Of a stretch of DNA of 8,921 nucleotides, positions 1-7,807 are shown piece by piece. The notes below the pieces were generated by a model that was given only the letters and a program-made list of their open reading frames with translations, did no database searches and had not been told where the DNA came from. Made by a program: the position numbers and the translations under genes. Source of the stretch: Planctomycetota bacterium (GTDB taxonomy: Bacteria > Planctomycetota > UBA1135 > UBA2386); contig CANGSN010000102.1 of NCBI GenBank assembly GCA_947455805.1, forward strand, positions 1-8,921, read 5' to 3'. Numbering within the stretch: the first letter of the stretch is position 1; every line of letters starts with the position of its first letter.

Positions 1-2
1 CG

Positions 3-200
3 AACGAACCCCTGCCAGCCGGCGACCGGCCGCCGGAGCGCCTGCTGGGACTGAGCCTGCTGCCGCTGGCCGGCGACAGCGATTCGCTGGTGGTCCCGGT
101 GCCCGCCGCCGGCACCCTGTTCGTGCGCGCCTACCTGATCGCGGCAGCGACGGGTGCGGTCGCCGCCGCCAGCAACACCTGGGTGCTGACGCGCCCCTGA
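3..200 (+). CDS. C-terminal end of a secreted-type protein (partial, 5' end outside window)
   Basis: The reading frame is open from the left edge (first full codon at 3) and ends at TGA 198-200, giving the last 65 residues of a protein. The tail is rich in Leu, Ala, Val and Pro, with alternating small and hydrophobic residues, and ends in ...ASNTWVLTRP. It has no catalytic motif. This pattern of a beta-rich segment ending in 'SN' plus a short hydrophobic strand resembles the C-termini of many large secreted proteins in Planctomycetota. That comparison is from memory, not from a search. No function can be assigned. The gene probably ends its own transcription unit, because a terminator-like hairpin with eight T follows about 70 bases downstream. 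Confidence 0.6.
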   Translation, partial: NEPLPAGDRPPERLLGLSLLPLAGDSDSLVVPVPAAGTLFVRAYLIAAATGAVAAASNTWVLTRP

Positions 201-270
201 GCGGCGGTGGTCGGGCCCGGGGCGACCGCGGCCGAGGGGCCCATGGCGAGGCGGACTGCAGCTGCTGCGG

Positions 271-306
271 GGCCTCTGCCGAAGAGCGCAACAGAGCCTT
301 TTTTTT
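271..306 (+). terminator. Intrinsic-terminator-like hairpin with U8 tract
   Basis: The left arm ggcctctg (271-278) pairs with cagagcc (292-298), leaving one bulged C and a 13-base loop. Eight consecutive T follow directly (299-306), the longest T run I noticed in this GC-rich window. The simplest reading is a rho-independent terminator for the gene ending at 200. The T tract ends only 14 bases before the proposed citrate synthase ATG at 321, with an SD-like GGAG in between. The hairpin could therefore instead lie in the citrate synthase leader and act as an attenuator. The stem is moderate and imperfect. Confidence 0.5.
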
Positions 307-320
307 CGGAGCCTCGACCC

Positions 321-1685
<1,365 letters not shown>

Positions 1686-1712
1686 GCGGCTGAGAAGAAC
1701 CGCGCTGTGAGA

Positions 1713-1752
1713 ACCGGGCCGGGAGTGGCGATCGCGCTGCTCCGGGCCCGGT
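1713..1752 (+). terminator. Long GC-rich hairpin after citrate synthase (no U tract)
   Basis: ACCGGGCC (1713-1720) pairs perfectly with GGCCCGGT (1745-1752). After one G-G mismatch the stem continues with GGAG (1722-1725) against CTCC (1740-1743). The loop contains the self-complementary gcgatcgc. The structure starts 27 bases after the citrate synthase stop and is very stable, but no T run follows. It could be a terminator or an mRNA 3'-end stabiliser. It covers the in-frame GTG at 1751, which makes that codon an unlikely start for the next gene. Confidence 0.5.
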
Positions 1753-1813
1753 GTCGTTCGTGGCCGCAGTACCGGGGCTTGTGCAGCGTTGCGCACGTCG
1801 GTTCCATGCCGCC

Positions 1814-3154
1814 ATGCAGCGATCGGGAAAGGCCATCGGACCTCGGCTGTCCGGCACCGTGACTCTGGTGCTGGTGCTCGCTGGATGTCGAGCCGGGCAG
1901 GACGAGGCGTGCGCGGTCGAGGACGATCTGCGGCGGTTGGCAGCGCGCGGCAGTCCCACGTGGGCGTGGGCGCTTGCAACGCTCGAACCCGGGCTGCTGG
2001 AGCGCCTGCGCAGTCGGCCACGTGCGGAGCTGCAAGCGTGCGCTGCGCGCTTGCTGCAGAGCGACGTCGCGGAACGCCGGACGTTGGCGCCCTATCTGAT
2101 GGTCCCGCTGTGGGAAGGCGCCGTGAGCGACGCCGAGCGCCAGGAGCTGACCACGCAGCTGGTGGCCTTGCTCGGCGACGAGGCACGCGGCGTCCGGGCG
2201 GTGGCCGTGGACGCGGTGGTCAAGCTCCACCGCGATCACGCTCGCATGCCGCTGCCGGGAGCGGCGTTGGCCGCCATCCGCGAGGGCATGCAAGCTGCCG
2301 ACGAAGAGGAACAGCTGGCGGCCATGTCGACCGCGCTGCATCTCGGGCACGAGGTCGCCACGCTGCGCGGCACGTTGCTCGAACTGCTGCGATCGCCGTC
2401 GCCGGCGGTGCGCCGCTTCGCCGGCGTGGCCCTGATGCGCGTGCGACCGCTGGATCCGGAACTGCAGCGCCTTCGGCTGCAGTGGTTGGAGGCCGCGGCC
2501 GGAGATTCCGAACTGCCGTATGCGGCGCTCGCCTCGTACGAGCAGTCTCCCGCCGGTGGTGGAGCGGCGATCCCACGCATCCTGCAGATGGCCCGCGATC
2601 CGGCGCGCGCCGACGAACTGCGCACCGCCGCCCTGCGGACGCTGGCGCGGCTGCTGACGACGCCGGCGGATGCCGAAGCGGTGCTGGCCCTGCTGCTCGA
2701 GCGCCACTCCTCGCTGTCACCCGAAGAACGCGTGGGCTGGAGTCGTCAGGTCGCACAACTGGCGGCGCAGCTGCCGGACTCGCCGGCGATGCTTCGTGCG
2801 ATGGCCCTGTTGCAGGCGAAGTGGGCCGCGGATCCGAACGACATCGCCTCAGCCGCCGCGTTGGTCCGCATCGCAGCGACGCACCGTCGCAGCCAGCCCG
2901 AGCCCGCACACGTGACTCTGCTGCGCGCGGAGGTGGCGCTGCAGGCGAGCCTGCACAGCGACGGCTCGCTGCCGGGGGGGCCAAGTGAGGGGGACCAAGC
3001 CGCGATCGAGGGCTTCGTCGCACTGGCGGCGTGGCCCGGAAGCGGCGTCGCCGCGGAGGTCGTGCGACCGCTGCTCGCTGACTGGGCGAACAGCCCCCGC
3101 AGCCATTGCCAGGACTGGGCCCAGGAGCTGCTGGAACGCCTGCCGCCGAAGTAG
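1814..3154 (+). CDS. HEAT-like repeat lipoprotein, unknown function
   Basis: The ATG at 1814 gives 446 residues beginning with a basic N-region, a hydrophobic stretch (14-23) and a lipobox LAGC with Cys25 as the lipidation site. The product is therefore predicted to be a lipid-anchored envelope protein. The frame stays open upstream to a GTG at 1751. That start would add 21 residues, bury the signal peptide and lie inside the hairpin at 1713-1752, so I reject it. The mature part is almost all helix, rich in Ala and Leu. Units resembling HEAT/armadillo repeats lie near 108-140, 183-212 (including SPSPAVRRFAGVALMRV) and 253-282. Such repeats form solenoids that usually bind proteins. No catalytic motif is visible, and no clear SD precedes the ATG. 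The partner and role are unknown. Confidence 0.8.
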   Translation: MQRSGKAIGPRLSGTVTLVLVLAGCRAGQDEACAVEDDLRRLAARGSPTWAWALATLEPGLLERLRSRPRAELQACAARLLQSDVAERRTLAPYLMVPLWEGAVSDAERQELTTQLVALLGDEARGVRAVAVDAVVKLHRDHARMPLPGAALAAIREGMQAADEEEQLAAMSTALHLGHEVATLRGTLLELLRSPSPAVRRFAGVALMRVRPLDPELQRLRLQWLEAAAGDSELPYAALASYEQSPAGGGAAIPRILQMARDPARADELRTAALRTLARLLTTPADAEAVLALLLERHSSLSPEERVGWSRQVAQLAAQLPDSPAMLRAMALLQAKWAADPNDIASAAALVRIAATHRRSQPEPAHVTLLRAEVALQASLHSDGSLPGGPSEGDQAAIEGFVALAAWPGSGVAAEVVRPLLADWANSPRSHCQDWAQELLERLPPK

Positions 3155-3224
3155 CCCCGCCGCGTCGCAGCAGGGCCGCTGGCGTATGGCGAACAGGTTG
3201 GGGCCGCGGCAACGTGCTTGCCCC

Positions 3225-3584
3225 ATGAGCGAGCTTCCGCCCTGTCCGCAGTGCAAGTCGGCCTACACCTACGAGGACCGCGGTCTGTGCGTGTGCCCCG
3301 AGTGCGGCCACGAATGGTCGAAGAACGCAGCGACGGCAGAGAACGCGGCGGCCACCGCCGACGGCCCGAAGGTGTGGAAGGACGCCAACGGCACCGTGCT
3401 GCAGGACGGCGATTCGGTGGTGATCGTCAAGGACCTGAAGGTCCGCGGTGCGTCGGGGGCGCTGAAGGTCGGCACCAAGGTGCGCAACATCCGCCTCGTC
3501 GACGGCGACCACGACATCGATTGCAAGATCGACGGCTTCGGCGCGATGCAGTTGAAGTCGGAGTTCGTGCGCAAAGCGACGTGA
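3225..3584 (+). CDS. yjdM: YjdM/PhnA-family zinc-ribbon protein
   Basis: A 119-residue protein close in length and sequence to E. coli YjdM (111 residues, formerly PhnA). The N-terminal zinc ribbon has Cys7 and Cys10 (CPQC) and Cys24 and Cys27 (CPEC), with an extra Cys22. A family-specific insert, rich in Ala and Thr, covers about 33-47. The PhnA domain follows, with conserved runs GDSVVIVKDLKVRG, GTKVRNIRLVDGDHDIDCK and IDGFGAMQLKSEFV. The old link to phosphonate use came from neighbouring phn genes in E. coli. None are present here, so I do not infer that role; the molecular function is unknown. An in-frame ATG at 3186 would add 13 residues, but the family begins with MS.LP.CP.C, which supports 3225. 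There is no clear SD. The gene converges on the M48 peptidase with 30 bases between stops. Confidence 0.93.
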   Translation: MSELPPCPQCKSAYTYEDRGLCVCPECGHEWSKNAATAENAAATADGPKVWKDANGTVLQDGDSVVIVKDLKVRGASGALKVGTKVRNIRLVDGDHDIDCKIDGFGAMQLKSEFVRKAT

Positions 3585-3614
3585 ACGGTGCGACCTCAGG
3601 CCAAGCGTTGCGCG

Positions 3615-4499
3615 CTACTTCGGCCGGGCGCTCGGATCGACCTTCTTCGTCGGCGGCTGGTTCGCCGGTGGCTGCTGTGCCGGCGGCGTCGGTAGGGTCC
3701 CGGTGCCCGGCACACCGACCACCGTCGGCGTGCCCTTCGGCTTCCATCCCTTCTCCTGCTCGCGCACCTGCGGCGTGATCTGCCGCAACGTCTCGGCGCG
3801 GTCGAGCGAGGCCGGGTGCGTGCTCAGCCAGCTCGGCGTGTCGCCGCCGCCGAGTTGTGCCATGCGTTCCCACAGCCGCGGTGCTTCGTCCGGGTTGTAG
3901 CCGGCGCGGATCGCGTAGCGCAGGCCTTCGACGTCGGCCTCGCTCTCGTGCTCGCGGCTGTAGCGCAGCGTGAAGCCGACCTGCGCGCCGACGCCGAGCA
4001 CCGCCATGATGCCCTCGCGCGCTCCTTCGCTCATGTCGGCCATGCCGAGTCCCGCCTGGACCGCCTCCATCGCGCCCTGGCTGAGCATGCCCTGCGTCAT
4101 GCGCTTGCCGCCGTGGCGCAGGATGGCGTGCGCAACCTCGTGGCCCATGACGGCGGCCAGCGCGTCCTCGTTCTGCGTGACCGGCAGGATGCCGGTGTAG
4201 ATGGCGATGCGGCCGTTCGGCAGGCAGAACGCGTTCGGGATGTCGTCGGCCTTCAGCAGGCGCACTTCCCAGCGGAAGTTCAGCTCGTCGGAAGCCTGCG
4301 CGATCTTGCGGGCGACGCGCATCACCATCTCGTAGTCGCGGCCGGAGGTGATGGCGCCGCCGGTCTCCTTGGTCGCCTCGTCGTAGGCCTGCAGGCTCAG
4401 CGGCTCGAGTTCCTCGTCGCTGTAGAGGTTCAGGTTGGCGCAAGCCGTCGGCAGCAGGGCCAGGACGAACAGGCAGAACGCGCGGAGCGTTGGCAGCAT
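3615..4499 (-). CDS. M48-family metallopeptidase, lipoprotein
   Basis: A 294-residue zinc metalloprotease. The N-terminus has a short hydrophobic signal with lipobox LPTAC (Cys20), predicting attachment to a membrane on the periplasmic side. The HEVAH zinc motif lies at 120-124 (ligands His120 and His124, catalytic Glu121). The third ligand is Glu187 in ESEAD (185-189). STHPASLDR (226-234) is the usual downstream M48 signature. The layout resembles E. coli LoiP/YcaL and the peptidase part of BepA, which degrade or quality-control outer-membrane proteins. BepA's C-terminal TPR domain is missing. Instead the protein ends in a Pro/Thr/Gln-rich, probably disordered tail (about 255-294). A similar role in envelope protein quality control is inferred from the family. 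The gene is a single unit on the minus strand, diverging from the thiolase gene. No SD is visible before the ATG. Confidence 0.92.
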   Translation of the reverse strand: MLPTLRAFCLFVLALLPTACANLNLYSDEELEPLSLQAYDEATKETGGAITSGRDYEMVMRVARKIAQASDELNFRWEVRLLKADDIPNAFCLPNGRIAIYTGILPVTQNEDALAAVMGHEVAHAILRHGGKRMTQGMLSQGAMEAVQAGLGMADMSEGAREGIMAVLGVGAQVGFTLRYSREHESEADVEGLRYAIRAGYNPDEAPRLWERMAQLGGGDTPSWLSTHPASLDRAETLRQITPQVREQEKGWKPKGTPTVVGVPGTGTLPTPPAQQPPANQPPTKKVDPSARPK

Positions 4500-4515
4500 G
4501 GGGGCGGCATGTTAC

Positions 4516-4535
4516 GGCCCGCCCGGGGTCGGGCC
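4516..4535. promoter_or_regulatory. Inverted repeat in the divergent intergenic region
   Basis: GGCCCG (4516-4521) and CGGGCC (4530-4535) are perfect inverted arms separated by eight bases. The repeat lies in the 103-base gap between the divergent M48 peptidase and thiolase starts, 17 bases from the peptidase ATG. It could be an operator or simply a chance GC-rich hairpin. In DNA of this composition a 6-bp arm is weak evidence. Confidence 0.2.
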
Positions 4536-4567
4536 AGGGGCTCTGGGGCGGTGGGGCGAGCCGAAAC

Positions 4568-4596
4568 TTGCGATCGGCGGCTGCTTGGTCGATGCT
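4568..4596 (+). promoter_or_regulatory. Candidate sigma70-like promoter for the thiolase operon
   Basis: TTGCGA (4568-4573) matches four of six -35 positions. Seventeen bases later, GATGCT (4591-4596) matches three of six -10 positions, including the important A and final T. If used, transcription would begin at or almost at the thiolase ATG (4603), giving a leaderless or near-leaderless mRNA. This would fit the absence of an SD before that ATG. The match is weak and is offered only as a candidate. Confidence 0.2.
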
Positions 4597-4602
4597 CCCC
4601 GG

Positions 4603-5802
4603 ATGCGACCTGAATTGGTGATCGTCGGCGGTGCACGCACCGCCATGGCCGAATACTCGGGCACTCCTGGCTTCGGCAGGTTCAAGGACATCACGGCCAT
4701 CGACCTCGCTGCGCACGCGGCGAAGGCGGCCCTGCAGCGCTGCGGTGTTTCGCCGGAGATGGTCGACGAGACCTTCGTCGGCAACGTCGCACAGAGCAGC
4801 AGCGACGCCATCTACGGCGGGCGCCACGTGGCGCTGAAGTCGGGCGTGCCGATCGAGAAGCCGGCGGTCACCGTCAACCGCATCTGCGGTTCGGGCATCC
4901 AGTCGGTGGTGTCGGCGGCGCACGCGATCCTCGCCGGCGAGGCGCAGCTGACGCTGGCCGGCGGCATGGAGAACATGAGCCAGGTGCCGCACGTGATCCG
5001 CGGCGCGCGCGAAGGCTTCCGCTTCGGCCAGGAGCCGAAGATCGAGGACCTGCTGTTCGCGGCGCTCTACGACCCGTACTGCAAGTTCTTCATGGCGCAG
5101 ACGGCCGAGAACGTCGCCAAGAAGCTGAACATCTCGCGCCAGGAACAGGACGAGTACGCGCTGCGCAGCCACCAGCTCGGCGCCGCCGCGGTCAAGGCCG
5201 GCAAGTTCGCCGCCGAGATCGCGCCGCTGACGGTGACGATGGGCAAGAAGGAGCTGGTCGTCGACAAGGACGACCACATCAAGCCGGAGACCACGCTCGA
5301 GGGCCTGAGCGGCCTGCGCGCGGCGTTCGGCAAGGACGGCACCGTCACCGCCGGCAACGCCTCGGGCATCGTCGACGGCGCCGCCATGCTGGTCGTCACC
5401 ACGGCACAGCGGGCCAAGGAACTCGGCCTGAAGGCGAAGGCCCGCATCCGTTCGTGGGGCATCGCCGGCGTGCCGCCGGAGGTCATGGGCCTCGGCCCGG
5501 TGCCGGCGATCCAGCAGGCGTGCCAGAAGGCCGGCCTGAAGGTCGCGGACCTCGACCTGATCGAGATCAACGAAGCGTTCTCGGCGCAGTACCTCGGTTG
5601 CGAGAAGGAGCTGAAGCTCGACCGCAACAAGTGCAACGTCAACGGCGGCGCGATCGCGCTCGGCCACCCGCTCGGCGCCACCGGCACGCGCCTCTTGCTG
5701 ACCCTGGTGCGCGAGATGGAGCAGACCGGCAAGTCGCTCGGCTGCGCGTCCGCCTGCATCGGCGGCGGCCAGGGCATCGCGATGATCCTGGAGAAGGTGT
5801 GA
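4603..5802 (+). CDS. Thiolase (acetyl-CoA C-acyltransferase family)
   Basis: A 399-residue thiolase, usual length for the family, which makes or cleaves beta-ketoacyl-CoA in the cytoplasm. The nucleophile is Cys95 (RICGSG). The second half carries NEAF (323-326), His354 in GHPLGATGTR and the acid/base Cys385 in CIGGGQG, matching Cys89, Asn316, His348 and Cys378 of Zoogloea thiolase. The start at 4603 is chosen because MRPELVIVGGARTAM aligns with the usual thiolase beginning; the frame stays open to 4435 without family similarity. From a remembered alignment, Met157 and Met288 of the Zoogloea pocket are kept (Met164, Met295), but His156 is replaced by Phe163. Whether it works in acetoacetyl-CoA synthesis or in degradation is not decidable. 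It is the first gene of an operon with the hydro-lyase at 5810, seven bases downstream. No beta-oxidation partner (hydratase or dehydrogenase) is adjacent. Confidence 0.93.
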   Translation: MRPELVIVGGARTAMAEYSGTPGFGRFKDITAIDLAAHAAKAALQRCGVSPEMVDETFVGNVAQSSSDAIYGGRHVALKSGVPIEKPAVTVNRICGSGIQSVVSAAHAILAGEAQLTLAGGMENMSQVPHVIRGAREGFRFGQEPKIEDLLFAALYDPYCKFFMAQTAENVAKKLNISRQEQDEYALRSHQLGAAAVKAGKFAAEIAPLTVTMGKKELVVDKDDHIKPETTLEGLSGLRAAFGKDGTVTAGNASGIVDGAAMLVVTTAQRAKELGLKAKARIRSWGIAGVPPEVMGLGPVPAIQQACQKAGLKVADLDLIEINEAFSAQYLGCEKELKLDRNKCNVNGGAIALGHPLGATGTRLLLTLVREMEQTGKSLGCASACIGGGQGIAMILEKV

Positions 5803-5809
5803 GGCTGCG

Positions 5810-7774
5810 ATGCTGCCCGACACCCTCGAGTTCTCCGGTCGCGTGCTGCACCTGTCGGAAGACCAGGAGCAGCTGAAGGCGCAGCTCTACGGCCAGGAGC
5901 GCCTCGCCTACGACGCGCAGCGCAAGCTGATCGACAACATCTCGACCGACGAGCTGACCCCCGGCTGGGTCTGCTACTACTACGACGAGACGCTGGCGCG
6001 CTACTGCCTGGTCGGCCTGCGCGGCGGCAACGTCAAGCAGGACGCGATCAAGAACGGCGGCTTCGAGGTCATCGTCTCCGGCGTCAGCAAGGGCTGCGGC
6101 AGCTCGCGCGAGACGGCGCCGTACAGCGAGCTGAAGGCGGGCATCCGCCTCGTCATCGCCAAGAACATCGAGAAGATCTACGGCCAGAACTGCCAGAACA
6201 TCGGCCTGCTGACGTCGACCGACTTCTCGCTGCTCGCCCGCATCGAGCGCGGCGAGTCGATCCCGATCACCGAGTTCACCAAGGGACTCGACCCGATCGC
6301 CACCGAGATCGTCCGCCACGGCGGCCTGTTCGCCTACAACCAGGCGCGCCTCGCCGGCAAGACGGTGCCGCCGGCGGTGACGACGAAGCCGCGGCCGATG
6401 ACGCTGTGCGAGAAGATCATCGCCAAGGCGGCGATCGCCGACGCCAAGACCGGCAAGCTCGGCATCCCGGCGGTGCAGCCGGGTGACGCGCTGTTCGTGC
6501 GCACCGACGTGCGGTTCAGCCACGAGTATGTGACGCCGATGGCGGAGGCGCTGTTCCGCATGGGCCTCGGTGCCGATGCGAAGATCACCGACCCGAAGTC
6601 GGTGTTCGCGTTCCGCGACCACCTGACGTTCCTCGACCGCATCATGCCCGAGGCCCACGTGAAGATGGGGCTGAAGGAGCAGGCGGCGTCGCTGGCGACC
6701 GTGCAGGAAGCGTTCACCAAGAAGCAGGGCATCAAGCTCTACGGCGAGGTGCACCGCTCTGGCCAGCTGGTCGGCAGCGAAGGCATCTGCCACAACATCG
6801 TCATCGAGGACATCGCCGAGCCGGGCCAGCTGGTCATCGGCACCGACAGCCACACCTGCATGGCGGGCGCGATCGGCTGCTTCGCGTTCGGCGTCGGCTC
6901 GACCGACATGGCGAACAGCTGGTTCACCAAGGACGTGCGCGTCAAGGTGCCGGAGTCGGTGCGCGTCAACCTGCGCGGCGAACTGCGTCCGGGCGTCTGC
7001 GCCAAGGACGTGATGCTGCACCTGCTGAGCGACCAGTTCTTCAAGACCGGTGCTGGCATCGGCAAGGTCCTGGAGTTCGGTGGCCCCGGCACGATGGCGA
7101 TGTCGCTCGACGAGCGCGCGACGCTGACCAACATGGCGGTCGAAGCCGGCGGCTTCACCGGCATCATCGAAGCCGACGCCGTGGTGGTGGACTACATCCA
7201 GAACCAGCGCGGCACCGACCGCAAGAAGCTGCAGTCGCAGATCGTCGTGGCGGACGCCGGCGCGTCGTACTGCAAGACGTTCGACATCGACCTGGCCAAG
7301 GTCGAGATGACGGTGGCGACGCCGGGCGACCCGCGCAACGGCATCCCGCTGCAGCAGCTCCGCCAGCAGGCGCCGAAGAAGGTGCACATCGCCTACGGCG
7401 GCTCGTGCACCGGCGGCAAGAAGGCCGACATGGACATGTATGCCGAGGTCGTGCGCAAGGCGGTGGCGAAGGGCCGCTCGCTGCAGGCGAAGACCTACAT
7501 CCAGTTCGGCAGCCAGCGCATCCGCGACTACGCCGAGAAGATGGGCTACGTGCAGCTGTTCGAGTCGGCCGGCGTCGAGCTGATCGACCCGAGCTGCGGC
7601 GCCTGCATCAAGGCGGGCCCGGGCGTCTCGTTCACCAAGGACGAGGTCACGGTGTCGGCGATCAACCGCAACTTCCCGGGCCGTTCGGGGCCGGGCGACG
7701 TCTACCTGGCGAGCCCGTACGTGGTCGTCGCCAGTGCGTTCCTCGGCCACGTCGGCGGTCCCGACGAGCTGTAG
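5810..7774 (+). CDS. Fused aconitase/3-isopropylmalate dehydratase-family hydro-lyase (LeuD-LeuC order)
   Basis: A 654-residue [4Fe-4S] hydro-lyase of the aconitase superfamily, which isomerises hydroxy-acids by dehydration and rehydration. Residues about 35-175 form the swivel (LeuD-like) domain: DNISTDELTPGW, then GCGSSRETAP (95-104; LeuD usually has REHAP), then VIAKNIEKIYGQNCQN. A linker covers about 180-197. Residues 198-654 form the LeuC-like catalytic part: TLCEKIIAKAA, RDH (269-271), GTDSHTC (344-350), GGSCTGG with Cys533, PSCGACIKAG with Cys596 and Cys599, and SAINRNFPGR (616-625). Cys533, Cys596 and Cys599 are the expected Fe-S ligands. The C-terminal motifs look closer to LeuC than to aconitase A. 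Swivel-first order resembles AcnB without its N-terminal HEAT domain. Substrate (isopropylmalate, citrate, homocitrate or other) cannot be fixed from sequence. GAGG at 5801-5804 overlaps the thiolase stop, so translation is probably coupled. Confidence 0.9.
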   Translation: MLPDTLEFSGRVLHLSEDQEQLKAQLYGQERLAYDAQRKLIDNISTDELTPGWVCYYYDETLARYCLVGLRGGNVKQDAIKNGGFEVIVSGVSKGCGSSRETAPYSELKAGIRLVIAKNIEKIYGQNCQNIGLLTSTDFSLLARIERGESIPITEFTKGLDPIATEIVRHGGLFAYNQARLAGKTVPPAVTTKPRPMTLCEKIIAKAAIADAKTGKLGIPAVQPGDALFVRTDVRFSHEYVTPMAEALFRMGLGADAKITDPKSVFAFRDHLTFLDRIMPEAHVKMGLKEQAASLATVQEAFTKKQGIKLYGEVHRSGQLVGSEGICHNIVIEDIAEPGQLVIGTDSHTCMAGAIGCFAFGVGSTDMANSWFTKDVRVKVPESVRVNLRGELRPGVCAKDVMLHLLSDQFFKTGAGIGKVLEFGGPGTMAMSLDERATLTNMAVEAGGFTGIIEADAVVVDYIQNQRGTDRKKLQSQIVVADAGASYCKTFDIDLAKVEMTVATPGDPRNGIPLQQLRQQAPKKVHIAYGGSCTGGKKADMDMYAEVVRKAVAKGRSLQAKTYIQFGSQRIRDYAEKMGYVQLFESAGVELIDPSCGACIKAGPGVSFTKDEVTVSAINRNFPGRSGPGDVYLASPYVVVASAFLGHVGGPDEL

Positions 7775-7786
7775 GCGGAAGCCCGC

Positions 7787-7802
7787 TCGCCCCGCCGGGC
7801 GA
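7787..7802. terminator. Small hairpin between convergent genes
   Basis: TCGCCC (7787-7792) pairs perfectly with GGGCGA (7797-7802) around a four-base loop. It lies in the 33-base gap between the hydro-lyase stop and the stop of the minus-strand membrane protein gene. Its position suits a bidirectional terminator, but there is no T tract on either strand, so it is a modest candidate. Confidence 0.35.
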
Positions 7803-7807
7803 CCCGG

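Noticed and set aside
1751..1813. GTG start extending the HEAT lipoprotein by 21 residues
   Set aside because: The GTG is the last part of a stable hairpin arm, has no SD, and would place residues in front of a normal lipoprotein signal.
2971..2993. Run of seven G and a nearby run of five G in the HEAT lipoprotein gene, a possible frameshift or slippage site
   Set aside because: The frame continues normally through it (LPGGPSEGD) to a sensible stop, so there is no sign of a frameshift.
2220..3512. 430-codon minus-strand frame opposite the HEAT lipoprotein and yjdM
   Set aside because: The product is Arg/Pro/Ala-rich without motifs, and the plus strand has a lipobox and a recognised PhnA domain over the same bases.
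3225..3584. Phosphonate-utilisation operon suggested by the phnA name
   Set aside because: No other phn gene is present, and YjdM/PhnA has no demonstrated role in phosphonate breakdown.
3427..5823. 798-codon open frame on the minus strand, spanning the M48 gene and the antisense of the thiolase
   Set aside because: It is antisense to the thiolase, which has full family motifs, and its product is Arg/Ala/His-rich low complexity. Long antisense frames are expected in GC-rich DNA with strong third-position G/C.
5639..7750. 703-codon open frame on the minus strand opposite the hydro-lyase
   Set aside because: It mirrors the codon pattern of the hydro-lyase. The product is an Arg/Ala/Leu/Val/His-rich repetitive string with no domain.
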